In this document: positions 1 through 8,410 of the stretch, piece by piece
Numbering within the stretch: position 1 is the first letter of the stretch
Layout: each line of letters starts with the position of its first letter
From: Bradyrhizobium sp. sBnM-33
GTDB taxonomy: Bacteria; Pseudomonadota; Alphaproteobacteria; Rhizobiales; Xanthobacteraceae
Assembly: GCF_032917945.1 (NCBI RefSeq)
Contig: NZ_CP136624.1
Span: 1,178,001-1,242,000, forward strand
Direction of reading: 5' to 3'
DNA length: 64,000 nucleotides
Translations under genes and position numbers: made by a program
Notes under the pieces: generated by a model
Seen by the model: the letters and a program-made list of their open reading frames with translations, nothing else
Told to the model about the DNA's origin: nothing
Databases searched by the model: none

Positions 1-131
1 GATTCCTTGTAGCCGCTCGTCAATTCGATCCGCATAGCGCGATGGCAGAGGTAATCGGCAAATCCGGCCAATAACCAAACCGGCAGGACAAAATACAACA
101 ATATCGTTTCGGCCGCGGCGGGATGAGACAT
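1..131 (-). CDS. Partial membrane protein, N-terminal 43 residues
   Basis: The reverse strand opens with an ATG at 131 and stays open to the window edge, so only the N-terminus is present. The peptide begins MSHPAAAETILLYFVLPVWL and carries one strongly hydrophobic segment at about residues 9-28, followed by a Cys-His pair and charged residues. This suggests an inner-membrane protein starting with a transmembrane helix. I do not recognise the family from so short a piece. Confidence 0.55.
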   Translation of the reverse strand, partial: MSHPAAAETILLYFVLPVWLLAGFADYLCHRAMRIELTSGYKE

Positions 132-158
132 CGGCTTTCCGGCTAAGCGGTCCTCGCA

Positions 159-320
159 TCACAGCGTATCGGGAGTGCGGACGGGCGAGGATTTGTCCTC
201 ATTCCTTAGTTCCTGCTCAGCCAGACGCCAGAATTCGTCCTCTTTGCCTTCGGGCTTGCCGTTGCGCTCCCAGATCTCATAGGCGCGCTTTTTGATTTCC
301 TGTTCGGTTGGCTCGGTCAT
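159..320 (-). CDS. DUF2934 small protein
   Basis: A 53-residue protein. The core RAYEIWERNGKPEGKEDEFW followed by LAEQEL matches the short DUF2934 domain found in many rhizobial proteins; its function is unknown. A longer frame starts at 341, but a GGAGGAG Shine-Dalgarno sits 8-9 nt before the internal ATG at 320, so I take that start. It is charged and soluble, with no signal peptide. Confidence 0.75.
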   Translation of the reverse strand: MTEPTEQEIKKRAYEIWERNGKPEGKEDEFWRLAEQELRNEDKSSPVRTPDTL

Positions 321-625
321 CAAAAGGTCTCCTCCATCCATCTCTGCACGGTAGCTGTCGCGCGGCTGATCTCAGCGATTGGGACGTCACGTCGAAGCTT
401 GCGATCATCGCGAGGCTGCAACCTCCTTCACTGACGCATGCAGTCGCCATCGCGTCTACGCGCAGCGCTGCATGACGGCTTCCGTTCATTTCGGGATAAG
501 CGCGCAGCGAGGAGCAAGGTTCCTGGATGAAACCGGGCTTAGGTTGGTTTTGGAACAAAGATATCGCAATCGACTAGGACTGCGGCAGCGCGCGCCGGCT
601 TCCTATCGTCCCGGTCAAGGACGGC
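321..625. other. Intergenic stretch with no convincing gene
   Basis: About 300 bases between two reverse-strand small genes. The frames open here on both strands are Arg/Ser/Ala-rich and lack a ribosome-binding site or recognisable motif. It presumably holds the promoter of the DUF2934 gene and the 3' end of the DUF3072 transcript. I see no repeat or hairpin of note. Confidence 0.5.
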
Positions 626-805
626 TCAAAACGAATTTGCCAATTCGATCTCTGCCTTAAGCGCCGCGATCCGCCGCTCGGCTTCCCGTGCCGTCAGGTT
701 TTTCTCGAACAGTTTTGGCTGATAGGCCTCGGCGCTGAGCGTGCGCAGCGTCGCCAATTGGCGCGGCGTCATCGGCGCATCCACCTGGTCCGGTAGACGG
801 GACAT
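626..805 (-). CDS. DUF3072 small protein
   Basis: A 59-residue protein if started at the ATG at 805, which has GAGG a few bases upstream; an upstream ATG at 838 would add 11 residues. The segment PMTPRQLATLRTLSAEAYQP, then LTAREAERRIAALKAE, fits DUF3072, a short helical domain of unknown function in proteobacteria and actinobacteria. It is predicted soluble. Confidence 0.75.
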   Translation of the reverse strand: MSRLPDQVDAPMTPRQLATLRTLSAEAYQPKLFEKNLTAREAERRIAALKAEIELANSF

Positions 806-901
806 CTGGAACCTCAAAGAATCTTTGATTCGATCCAAACTCTTAACTTGAAATTTGTTCTTTATTTGTTCTTATGGGGTTCTACCGCAGCGAGGTGGCC
901 C

Positions 902-1186
902 ATGGACAACAAATTGAATGAAATTCGCAGAAAAATCAGGTTCTTACGGTCGGAGATGCTGAGCGCGGAGGATAACATCCGCAAACGGGTCAACCGGGAT
1001 GAGGACTGTTCGGAAGCCGCAACGCGTCTGATGGCCATGCGGGCCACCATGGTCGGCCTCATCGGCGAACGGAACCGGCTTGGCGGCGAAGAGCGGCTGC
1101 TCAATGTCGATGAGCGGCTGAAGCTGGAGGTCCGTGCGGTCAGCAGGAAGCCCGCGATCGGGGCGCCTGGCCGCCGTGAGCGATGA
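902..1186 (+). CDS. Hypothetical coiled-coil small protein
   Basis: A 94-residue, charged, helical protein (MDNKLNEIRRKIRFLRSEM at the N-terminus). The heptad-like spacing suggests a coiled coil. The frame is open from 848, but the residues before the ATG at 902 do not look like protein. It overlaps the next small gene by 11 nt, so the two are probably translationally coupled. No known family is recognised. Confidence 0.5.
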   Translation: MDNKLNEIRRKIRFLRSEMLSAEDNIRKRVNRDEDCSEAATRLMAMRATMVGLIGERNRLGGEERLLNVDERLKLEVRAVSRKPAIGAPGRRER

Positions 1187-1388
1187 TCCCATTCAAGCCC
1201 TGCGCCGGTGGGTTGCCGAACTGGATCAGCTTGCTCGTCAGCTCAATCAATCCGGGCTGGATAACGCGCGGGCGCAGCTCCTGCTCGCGCGCAAGCGGGC
1301 GGAGTTGGAAGATTTCATCAACAGAGGCCGGCGATGTCAGGACCACTCAGATGGTACAACCCCAACGCAGATAACCCGCCGTGGCTAA
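1176..1388 (+). CDS. Hypothetical small protein, GTG start
   Basis: A 70-residue frame beginning with a GTG at 1176 inside the end of the preceding gene. The stretch IQALRRWVAELDQLARQLNQ, then ARAQLLLARKRAELEDFI, is helical and amphipathic, resembling its upstream neighbour in style. It overlaps the next gene by 55 nt. The unusual start and the overlaps lower certainty; function is unknown. Confidence 0.45.
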   Translation: MSDDPIQALRRWVAELDQLARQLNQSGLDNARAQLLLARKRAELEDFINRGRRCQDHSDGTTPTQITRRG

Positions 1389-1561
1389 AAGCCCTGGCGG
1401 AGGTTCGGATCAGGGCGACGCGGGAAGGATGGTGCCATGCCCACGTCCAGGCAATCGTTGTCGCGATCGATCAATATGCCGAAGCGGCGCTGGGCAATCG
1501 GGATTACTTTCTCAACAGGCCGCATAGCATAGGTGATCGCCGCAGCGACAACATTCCATGA
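1334..1561 (+). CDS. Conserved hypothetical protein
   Basis: A 75-residue protein starting MSGPLRWYNPNADNPPWLKA. The composition (Trp, Tyr, Pro-rich start, then a helix with two His) is that of a real soluble protein, and I recognise it as a type recurring in Bradyrhizobium genomes without assigned function. It is third in a chain of overlapping small genes from 902. Confidence 0.65.
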   Translation: MSGPLRWYNPNADNPPWLKALAEVRIRATREGWCHAHVQAIVVAIDQYAEAALGNRDYFLNRPHSIGDRRSDNIP

Positions 1562-1582
1562 GCATAATTCGGAGGAGGTTGC

Positions 1583-2068
1583 ATGCTTGAGCGATGCGGC
1601 TACAGAGCGGCGCTTTACCTATTGGCTTTGATCGCGGCCGTGAATTGCAGCCTTTTCATCTATTCGCAGTGGTATCTGCCGCGACTTGGGGATGGTCTTG
1701 CGGTTCACGCGGTGGCAGCGCTGGTCGTTTTGCTGGGCCTCTGGCTGTTCAGCAAAATTGCGCGATACGCAGGTGCGGCATTTTATTTTCTTGCTGCGGG
1801 ATCTACCGCCTTTGCATTTTGGGGCTTTACTGGCCCGGTGCATGCCGGTGTCATCTGGGGCGCGACAATAGGAGTTCTGAGTCTGGCTGCCGCATTGCTC
1901 CTCGTTTTCTCAAAACCATTCGCAAGAGAATTTGCGGCCGAGCGCGAAAAGCGACCTGCGTATAAGAAGTATCTCCTTCACGCGTTCACGTTGGTGATCG
2001 TCGTTGCGGCGGGAGCTGCCGCATTGGTCGACGTCGTCGCTTTGTTTTCCAGCTACCAAGCCCAGTAA
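1583..2068 (+). CDS. Four-helix integral membrane protein
   Basis: A 161-residue protein with four to five hydrophobic segments (about residues 9-27, 40-58, 63-82, 85-107 and 133-155) and a basic cytoplasmic loop around residues 113-130. An AGGAGG Shine-Dalgarno precedes the ATG by 5 nt, which fixes the start. No family is recognised. It stands alone, 22 nt after the small-ORF chain. Confidence 0.65.
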   Translation: MLERCGYRAALYLLALIAAVNCSLFIYSQWYLPRLGDGLAVHAVAALVVLLGLWLFSKIARYAGAAFYFLAAGSTAFAFWGFTGPVHAGVIWGATIGVLSLAAALLLVFSKPFAREFAAEREKRPAYKKYLLHAFTLVIVVAAGAAALVDVVALFSSYQAQ

Positions 2069-2127
2069 GCGGATTAGCTAAGGCGCAATCCGTCAACCCG
2101 GGGTCGTTAAGGCGGATTACGCTGACG
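2069..2127. repeat. Short GC-rich inverted repeat between convergent genes
   Basis: The spacer between the membrane-protein gene and the convergent AsmA gene holds two GCGGATTA-type words facing a complementary AATCCG word. This is the same style of element seen at 39637-39705. It may serve as a bidirectional transcript end. Confidence 0.4.
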
Positions 2128-4083
2128 TTAATTCGCTTTCGCCGGTGCATTGGCCGGCGCGTCCGCCGCCGCCTCCGGTACCGCCTGCCGCGATCCTCCA
2201 CCGGTAAACCGCTCGATTACCGAGCGCACCGCATCGCGCGTCTTGCGATCCTTCACCGCATCGAGCAAGGGCGCTGCGCCCGGCGAACGGCGAATCAGGC
2301 TTTCCGGATCGGGAAACACCAGCGGATCATCCCACGGGCCCTGCACGACGAAGGGCAGCTCAAAGCCCTTGTCGCCGCCGGCCGCGGTTGAGGTCAGGCT
2401 GGCGACGCCCTTGAGGTCGTATTCGCGAGCTGGCACCGAGGCGGTGCCGGTGAGCGTCAGGCGCGTGGTCGGTCCATCGACGCGGATATCCTCGACGGTG
2501 GCGATGCCGTCGTTGAAGTGCACCGAAACGGTGAGGTTGTCGTAAGGTGTCGTGCCCGAGCGAAAATTACCGCCGCCGGATAGCGGCCGCCGCTCCAGCC
2601 GCTTCAAGAGCTGCTCGACATTGAAGCCGGCGATCGCGCCGTCGTGACCGGTGAGCGTGGCGGTGCCGTCGAGCGAGGAGGCGAGGCCGAACGGGCTCGA
2701 GCCGGATGCCATCAACGAGACGCCGAGATTGCCGCGGCCGGAAAGCTTGGTGATGCCGAACAATTCGCTGGCGCAGGTCTGCAGATCGACATCGGTGAAC
2801 TGGAATTGCGCCTTGACGTCGGCAATCGCGTCCGAACGCGCGATGCCGAACGAGCCCTTGGCGATGCCGCCATACATCTGCGCTTCGCCGACCGAGAGCG
2901 CCAGCGCACCGCCGCGCAGATTGGCGCCGAACGCGGTGCGACCGAGTTTCGTCGGGCCGACCGTCACCCTCGCCGCCGACAGGCGCATATCGAGGTCGGT
3001 GGCGGAGAGCGAGGTGAGGTCGAACAATTGCCGGTTCCAGTCGCGCGCGCCGCTCGCCAGCAGGCGGACGGTCGAGATATAGGGCGTGAAATCCAGGTTG
3101 CCTGCGGCAAGCGTCGCCTGCAGCGTCTGGCGGCCGTTATTGGCAACCGTCATCACGCCCTCGGCGACGTTGCCGTCGAGTTCGACATTCACGTTGGTCA
3201 AGGCAACCGAGGCGCCGACGACGTTGGCGCGGGCCTTCAGCGCGAAGCGGCCGAACCCGCCGCTGCCGGGCACCGGCTGTCCCATCCAGCGCAACGCGTT
3301 GCGCAGTGACACGCTGTCGACGGTAACCGTGCCATCCATCATCAGGCTGGTACGGTTGGCGACCGAACCGTCGAAGGCGAGTTTCAATGGCGCGCTGACC
3401 AGCCGCGCCTTCAGACCCGAGCGGTCGCCTGAGAGCATCGCGACGAAGTCGCTGGCCGAGATCGAGCCGTCAACGCGTTCGCCGCGCCAGTCGAATTGTC
3501 CGGTCGCGGCGAACGAGCGCGAGATCGACGGCCAGGCCAGCGAGAGATCGATGTCGCCGAGCTGTTCGGTGACACGGTTGGCGGCATCCTCGTATTTGAG
3601 CACACCGTCCTGGATCCTGATTTCCGAGAATGACACCTGGTTTTCGGCGCCGGGCTTCATCGTGCGCGCGATGCGTTCGACAAACGGCGTCCAGTTGCTC
3701 TGGCCGCTGGCCTCTCTGACGACGTGGATATGCGGCCGCAACATCATGACGTCTGCGATTTCGAAGCGGCGCAGCAACAATGGCAGCAGGCGCAGATTTG
3801 CGGTCAGCACCTCCACCTGCAGCGCGGGGTCGGCGGTGCCGCCGCCCTTCAGCCCGACATTGTGGAACGAGACATAGCTGCCCGGAAACACCGATACGTC
3901 GATCGCACCGGTGACCACCAGTTCGAGCCCGGTGACGGCGCGGATCTGCGCCTCGACTGCCTGCCGTAGCGCGTCGCGGTTGATGAACCAGGAGGTTCCG
4001 ATCAGGGCGAGCACGGCCACGCCGAACAGCGCCGCAACCGGCATCCCGAGGCGCTTCATTCCTTGGGCCATCGTCAGTGACAT
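2128..4083 (-). CDS. AsmA family protein
   Basis: A 651-residue AsmA-like protein. AsmA proteins are anchored in the inner membrane, span the periplasm and are tied to outer-membrane lipid or protein homeostasis. One N-terminal transmembrane segment lies at about residues 14-33. It is followed by the AsmA N-terminal pattern (VTGLELVVTGAIDVSVFPGS and LRPHIHVV) and long beta-rich repeats; the C-terminal AsmA_2 part includes the VEDIRVDGPTTRLTLTGT stretch. The C-terminus is Ala/Pro-rich. It stands alone and is divergent from the CoA-transferase genes, with 250 nt of shared upstream DNA. Confidence 0.88.
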   Translation of the reverse strand: MSLTMAQGMKRLGMPVAALFGVAVLALIGTSWFINRDALRQAVEAQIRAVTGLELVVTGAIDVSVFPGSYVSFHNVGLKGGGTADPALQVEVLTANLRLLPLLLRRFEIADVMMLRPHIHVVREASGQSNWTPFVERIARTMKPGAENQVSFSEIRIQDGVLKYEDAANRVTEQLGDIDLSLAWPSISRSFAATGQFDWRGERVDGSISASDFVAMLSGDRSGLKARLVSAPLKLAFDGSVANRTSLMMDGTVTVDSVSLRNALRWMGQPVPGSGGFGRFALKARANVVGASVALTNVNVELDGNVAEGVMTVANNGRQTLQATLAAGNLDFTPYISTVRLLASGARDWNRQLFDLTSLSATDLDMRLSAARVTVGPTKLGRTAFGANLRGGALALSVGEAQMYGGIAKGSFGIARSDAIADVKAQFQFTDVDLQTCASELFGITKLSGRGNLGVSLMASGSSPFGLASSLDGTATLTGHDGAIAGFNVEQLLKRLERRPLSGGGNFRSGTTPYDNLTVSVHFNDGIATVEDIRVDGPTTRLTLTGTASVPAREYDLKGVASLTSTAAGGDKGFELPFVVQGPWDDPLVFPDPESLIRRSPGAAPLLDAVKDRKTRDAVRSVIERFTGGGSRQAVPEAAADAPANAPAKAN

Positions 4084-4336
4084 ATCCGGATCTGGCTAAA
4101 CCGAACTCGGTTGATGCTAAAAGGTCTATGTTGATTAGGGCAGGCGGCGCAAACGTTAAGCCCGTGCCAACCCATGCAACTTGAAGGCTTTTCTTGACGC
4201 TTTCAAGGCCGACATGGCACTCGATGGGCAGTTCGGCGGCATAATCCACCCGTCATTGACGCACCGCGAAGAATTCGCCTAATAATCCGGAGATAATGCC
4301 CGGCTTTCAGCCGTTCCCTCCATCAGGTCATATTAC

Positions 4337-5074
4337 ATGAACAAGGTTTACCCCGACGCGAAATCGGCACTCGACGGCGTTCTCAAGGACGGCATGATGA
4401 TCATGTCCGGCGGTTTCGGTCTGTGCGGTATTGCCGAAACCCTGTCGGACGCAATCCGCGATTCCGGCGTCAAGAATCTGACGGTGGTTTCCAACAATGC
4501 CGGCGTCGACGGTATCGGGCTGAGCCGGCTCCTGGAGACCCGCCAGATCAAGAAGATGATCTCGTCCTATGTCGGCGAGAACAAGCTGTTCGCGCAGCAA
4601 TACCTCGCCGGTGAACTGGAACTCGAGTTCAATCCGCAGGGCACGCTGGCCGAGCGCATCCGCGCCGGCGGCGCCGGCATCCCGGCCTTCTATACCAAAA
4701 CCGGCGTCGGCACGTTGATCGCCGAGGGCAAGGAAGTGAAGGAGTTCGACGGCGAGAAATACATCATGGAGCGCGGCCTGTTCGCCGATCTCGCCATCGT
4801 CCACGCCTGGAAGGGCGACACCGCAGGCAATCTGATCTACCGCAAGACCGCGCGAAATTTTAACCCGATGATGGCGACCGCCGCGAAGATCACCGTCGCC
4901 GAGGTCGAGCATCTGGTTCCAGCCGGCGAACTCGACCCGGACTGCATCCACACGCCGGGCATTTTCGTCAAACGCATCATCGAAGTCGGAACTGGAAAGA
5001 AGCGCATCGAGTTCCGCAATACCCGGCCGCGCCCGTCGAGCGCGTCCGCGGCCGCAACGGGAGTAGAAATCTAA
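4337..5074 (+). CDS. scoA: 3-oxoacid CoA-transferase subunit A
   Basis: A 245-residue alpha subunit of a class I CoA-transferase. These enzymes move CoA between succinyl-CoA and acetoacetate or a related 3-oxo acid, in ketone-body and PHB-cycle metabolism. The family signature GGFGLCG is at residues 25-31, and the fold continues through TKTGVGT and [15 protein letters not shown] segments. Its TAA stop overlaps the ATG of the beta subunit by one base, giving tight coupling. Whether the substrate is acetoacetate or 3-oxoadipate cannot be told from sequence; the lack of aromatic-degradation genes nearby favours acetoacetate. Confidence 0.9.
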   Translation: MNKVYPDAKSALDGVLKDGMMIMSGGFGLCGIAETLSDAIRDSGVKNLTVVSNNAGVDGIGLSRLLETRQIKKMISSYVGENKLFAQQYLAGELELEFNPQGTLAERIRAGGAGIPAFYTKTGVGTLIAEGKEVKEFDGEKYIMERGLFADLAIVHAWKGDTAGNLIYRKTARNFNPMMATAAKITVAEVEHLVPAGELDPDCIHTPGIFVKRIIEVGTGKKRIEFRNTRPRPSSASAAATGVEI

Positions 5075-5724
5075 TGGCCTGGACCCGTGAACAGATGGCG
5101 GCGCGCGCCGCAAAGGAACTGCGCGACGGCTATTACGTCAATCTCGGCATCGGCATTCCGACGCTGGTTTCGAACTATATCCCCGAAGGCATCGACGTCA
5201 GCCTGCAAAGCGAGAACGGCATGCTCGGCATGGGGCCGTTCCCCTATGAGGACGAGGTAGACGCCGACCTGATCAACGCCGGCAAGCAGACGGTCAGCGA
5301 ATTGCCGTCGACCAGCTATTTCTCATCGGCCGATTCCTTCGGCATGGTGCGCGGCGGGCATATCGATCTCTCGATCCTCGGTGCGATGCAGGTGGCGCAG
5401 AACGGCGATCTCGCCAACTGGATGATCCCCGGCAAGATGGTGAAGGGCATGGGCGGCGCGATGGACCTTGTCGCCGGCGTCAAGCGCGTCGTCGTCGTGA
5501 TGGAGCATACCGCCAAGGACGGCCCAAAACTCCTGAAGAAGTGCACGCTGCCGCTGACCGGCGAACGCGTGGTCGACATGGTCGTGACCGATCTTGCGGT
5601 CTTCACCATCGACAAGCACGGCAAGGACGGCATGGCGCTGATCGAGCTCGCCGACGGCGTCACGCTGGACGAGGTGAAGGCGAAGACCGAAGCCGAGTTT
5701 CGCGTCGCGTTGAAGAACGCCTGA
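5074..5724 (+). CDS. scoB: 3-oxoacid CoA-transferase subunit B
   Basis: A 216-residue beta subunit carrying the catalytic glutamate in the SENG motif (Glu47), which forms the glutamyl-CoA thioester intermediate. The N-terminal glycine loop GIGIPTLV is present. Length and motifs are standard for the family. It overlaps scoA by one base, and a GNAT gene begins 3 nt after its stop, so the three probably form one transcript. Confidence 0.92.
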   Translation: MAWTREQMAARAAKELRDGYYVNLGIGIPTLVSNYIPEGIDVSLQSENGMLGMGPFPYEDEVDADLINAGKQTVSELPSTSYFSSADSFGMVRGGHIDLSILGAMQVAQNGDLANWMIPGKMVKGMGGAMDLVAGVKRVVVVMEHTAKDGPKLLKKCTLPLTGERVVDMVVTDLAVFTIDKHGKDGMALIELADGVTLDEVKAKTEAEFRVALKNA

Positions 5725-5727
5725 CTG

Positions 5728-6381
5728 ATGGCGGGGCGGTCGGCTGTCACTGTCCGCCCCGCGCGTCCCGAGGATGCAGGCTTCATTGCCCGCAACATCC
5801 TGTCATCGCAGCGCGGCCCGTTCCCGCGCGGTTGGTTCGACATCGCGCTTGGCTGGGACGAGCCACAATGCCTTTCGTTCGTCGAATGCATCGCGATCGC
5901 GCCAGCGCAATCGTGGTGGCACATCACCCAATTCATCGTCGCTGAGGTCGAAGGTGAGCCGGCGGCATCGCTCTGCGCGCTGCCCGCTGAAGGCACCGAG
6001 GCCGCCGCGCGGGCGGCGATTCGGGAGGTGGCGACCGCGATCGGGCTGAGCGCCACCGATCTGAAGGCGATCTTCCGGCGTGGCACCTATGGGGCGAATT
6101 GCTGGGTGCAGGGCGGCGAGGGCGAATGGCTGATCGAGCATGTCGCCACGCTGCCGGCCTATCGCGGCCGCGGGCTGGTGCAGGCGCTGATCGATCACGC
6201 GCTCGCGGCCGGAAGAGCCGCGGGATTCGAGCGGGCGTCGATCTCGTTTCTGATCGGCAACGAGGCCGCCGAGCGATGTTATGCCAAGGCGGGCTTTGCA
6301 TTCGCCGAAGAAAAACGCGACCCGGCGTTCGAGGCGATTACGGGTTCGCCGGGATTTCGGAGATTTGTGAGGGCGATGTAG
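5728..6381 (+). CDS. GNAT family N-acetyltransferase
   Basis: A 217-residue protein with an acetyl-CoA-binding motif A in its second half (LPAYRGRGLVQALIDHAL, residues 142-159). It then has the typical strand SISFLIGNEAAERCYAKAGF in which the last helix leads into the GF turn. The first 130 residues are variable, so the acceptor substrate is unknown. It follows scoB by 3 nt and is probably co-transcribed. The C-terminus abuts a palindromic repeat. Confidence 0.85.
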   Translation: MAGRSAVTVRPARPEDAGFIARNILSSQRGPFPRGWFDIALGWDEPQCLSFVECIAIAPAQSWWHITQFIVAEVEGEPAASLCALPAEGTEAAARAAIREVATAIGLSATDLKAIFRRGTYGANCWVQGGEGEWLIEHVATLPAYRGRGLVQALIDHALAAGRAAGFERASISFLIGNEAAERCYAKAGFAFAEEKRDPAFEAITGSPGFRRFVRAM

Positions 6382-6425
6382 GACGCTCCTGCTTTGCGAT
6401 TTGGGACATAGGCTGTGCTGTCAGA

Positions 6426-6528
6426 CCTCATCCTGAGGAGCCGCGTAGCGGCGTCTCGAAGGATGAATGGCACCAGCGCGGCCTTGTGGTTCGAGACGGC
6501 GCTAAAGCGCCTCCTCACCATGAGGATC
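6426..6528. repeat. Palindromic intergenic repeat, family A
   Basis: An imperfect long palindrome bounded by CATCCTGAGGAGC and its inverse (CTCCTCACCATGAGGAT), with an inner GAAGGATG core. The same element recurs at 21013-21112, 40371-40462 and 61271-61375. It lies between the convergent GNAT and iron-permease genes. Confidence 0.85.
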
Positions 6529-6550
6529 TAATAGTTGCTACGACGTCCAC

Positions 6551-8197
6551 TCACGCCGGCCCTGCCGGTACGTCCGAAAACCGCGTCAGCCACGCCACCG
6601 GGCCGATACTGGCGGCGACGATCAGGAGCGCGGCGAGTGCGCCTTCCTCGAAACTGCCGCGGCTGGCGTACTGGTAGATCGAGGTCGACAGCGTTTCGAC
6701 GTTGAGCGGCCGCAAGAGCAGCGTCGCCGGCAATTCTTTCAGGCAATCCACGAACACCACGATGATCGCGCCAAGCATTGCGGGGCGCAAGAGCGGTAGA
6801 TGAATTAGCCGCATCGTCGTGGCCTGGCCGGCGCCGGCGGCGCGCGCGCTGTCGTCGTAGTCACGCGGGATTCGCTCGAACCCCGCCTTGATGAATCCGG
6901 TCGGCACCGCCAGGAACCGGATCACATAGGCGATGACCACGGCGGCGCCGGAGCCGACGATGATCAATCCCGGCAGCGATCGTCCGAGCCATCCGGCGAG
7001 CGTGTTCAGTCCGTTGTCGATGGCGAGCAGGGGCGCGAGCAGGCCGAGCGCCAGCACCAGCCCGGGCAGCGTGTAGCCGGTCTGTGCGATGTTCATCGCG
7101 ACAAACCGCAGTGTGTTCGGCCGCCACCGCCAGGCCAGGATGGTCGCAAATCCGAGTAGTAGCGCGCTCAGCGTGGCGATGCTTGCAAACGCGACCGAAT
7201 TGAAGGCGTCGCGCCACAACGTCATGTCAAAATTCGCAAACAGCCCGCGCTTGAAGCTCTGATGCGCAAGAAACAATAGCGGCACCAGAAATCCGAGGCA
7301 GACCGGCAGCAGGCAGGCGGCGAACGCGCAAATGCCCTTGATGCCGGTGAGCGGCGTCCGTTGCGTGAGCCGGGGGCTTTCGGCGGAAAATTCTGTCGTG
7401 ACGTTGCGGCGTCCGTAGCGCTCGATCGCGATCAGCCCGGCTACGATCGCCAGCATGAAGCAGGAAAGCTGCGCGGCGCCGGCAAGGCTGCCGCGGTTGA
7501 GCCAGGTCGTGAACACCGACACCGTGAGCGTACGAACGCCGAGATATTCGCTGGCGCCGATGTCGTTCAGCGTTTCCAGCGATACGAGTGCGACGCCGAC
7601 TGCCAACGCCGGTCGCGCCATCGGCAGCGAGATGCGCCAGAAGATGGTCCAGCGTCCGGCGCCAAGAGTCTTGGCGGCTTCCGCGAATTCCGCGCTCTGG
7701 AACTGGAACATCGTGCGCGCCGAAAGATAGACGTAAGGATAGAGCACCAGCGCGATCACGATGATGGCGCCGGGCAGCGAGCGCAGGTTGGGAAGCAGGC
7801 GCACCGCATCTCGCAGCGGCATCCAGTCCGCGAGGGTCTGGTGGACCAGGCCGAGCGGCTCGAACAGGTCGACATAGACATAGGCCGCGAGATAGGTGGG
7901 GATCGCGAGCGGCAGCGGCAGCAGCCACAGCAGCATTTGCCGGCCGGGGAATTCATGCAGCGAGATCGTCCACGCCGTGCCGGTGCCGATCGTGAGTGAC
8001 AGCGCGGCAACCCCGCCGAGCAGCAGCGTGGTGTCGAGCAGGCTTCGCGGCAGCACATATTCGATGAGCGGCTGCCAGACGTCAGGCGCAGGCTGCATCG
8101 CCAGCGCGATGATGGAGATGACGGGAGCGGCGACAAGAATGGCGGTCGCAACCGCAATGGACGCGGCGATGCGGCCCGAGCGGGTAACGGGATTCAC
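6551..8197 (-). CDS. Iron(III) ABC transporter permease, FbpB/SfuB type
   Basis: A 548-residue inner-membrane permease with about 12 transmembrane helices in two fused BPD_transp_1 halves. Each half has an EAA-type coupling loop (EFAEAAKTLGAGRWTIFWRI, and DSARAAGAGQATTMRLIHLP). This is the single-chain layout of ferric-iron permeases. The frame is open to 8344, but the extra 49 residues come from a GC-rich repeat (for example PPLSPTLPRKGGG), so I start at the GTG at 8197. The binding protein lies upstream on the same strand; no ATPase gene is present in the window. Confidence 0.87.
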   Translation of the reverse strand: MNPVTRSGRIAASIAVATAILVAAPVISIIALAMQPAPDVWQPLIEYVLPRSLLDTTLLLGGVAALSLTIGTGTAWTISLHEFPGRQMLLWLLPLPLAIPTYLAAYVYVDLFEPLGLVHQTLADWMPLRDAVRLLPNLRSLPGAIIVIALVLYPYVYLSARTMFQFQSAEFAEAAKTLGAGRWTIFWRISLPMARPALAVGVALVSLETLNDIGASEYLGVRTLTVSVFTTWLNRGSLAGAAQLSCFMLAIVAGLIAIERYGRRNVTTEFSAESPRLTQRTPLTGIKGICAFAACLLPVCLGFLVPLLFLAHQSFKRGLFANFDMTLWRDAFNSVAFASIATLSALLLGFATILAWRWRPNTLRFVAMNIAQTGYTLPGLVLALGLLAPLLAIDNGLNTLAGWLGRSLPGLIIVGSGAAVVIAYVIRFLAVPTGFIKAGFERIPRDYDDSARAAGAGQATTMRLIHLPLLRPAMLGAIIVVFVDCLKELPATLLLRPLNVETLSTSIYQYASRGSFEEGALAALLIVAASIGPVAWLTRFSDVPAGPA

Positions 8198-8249
8198 GTC
8201 GTCACACGTCGGCGAGGTAAGCCGAGGTTTATCCGCTGGCGCAGGTGGG

Positions 8250-8355
8250 CTCCCTCCCCCCTTGCGGGGGAGGGTGGGGGAGAGGGGTGGCCGCGAGCGA
8301 CACTGCCCGTATGACTTACCCCTCTCCCTAACCCTCCCCCGCAAGGGGGGAGGGA
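8250..8355. repeat. Palindromic intergenic repeat, family C
   Basis: An inverted repeat of CTCCCTCCCCCCTTGCGGGG against CCCCCGCAAGGGGGGAGGGA, with a smaller nested repeat in the middle. It lies between the iron-binding-protein gene and the permease gene on the same strand. A related copy is at 51613-51753 and a fragment at 52505-52545. Confidence 0.8.
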
Positions 8356-8410
8356 ACGCATTCGTGTATGCCGCGCAATCACGGGTCTAATGCTTCGCGG
8401 ACGGTCGTGC

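Noticed and set aside
8198..8344. Longer N-terminus of the iron permease
   Set aside because: The added residues are a translation of the family C repeat, and the GTG at 8197 gives the normal family length.
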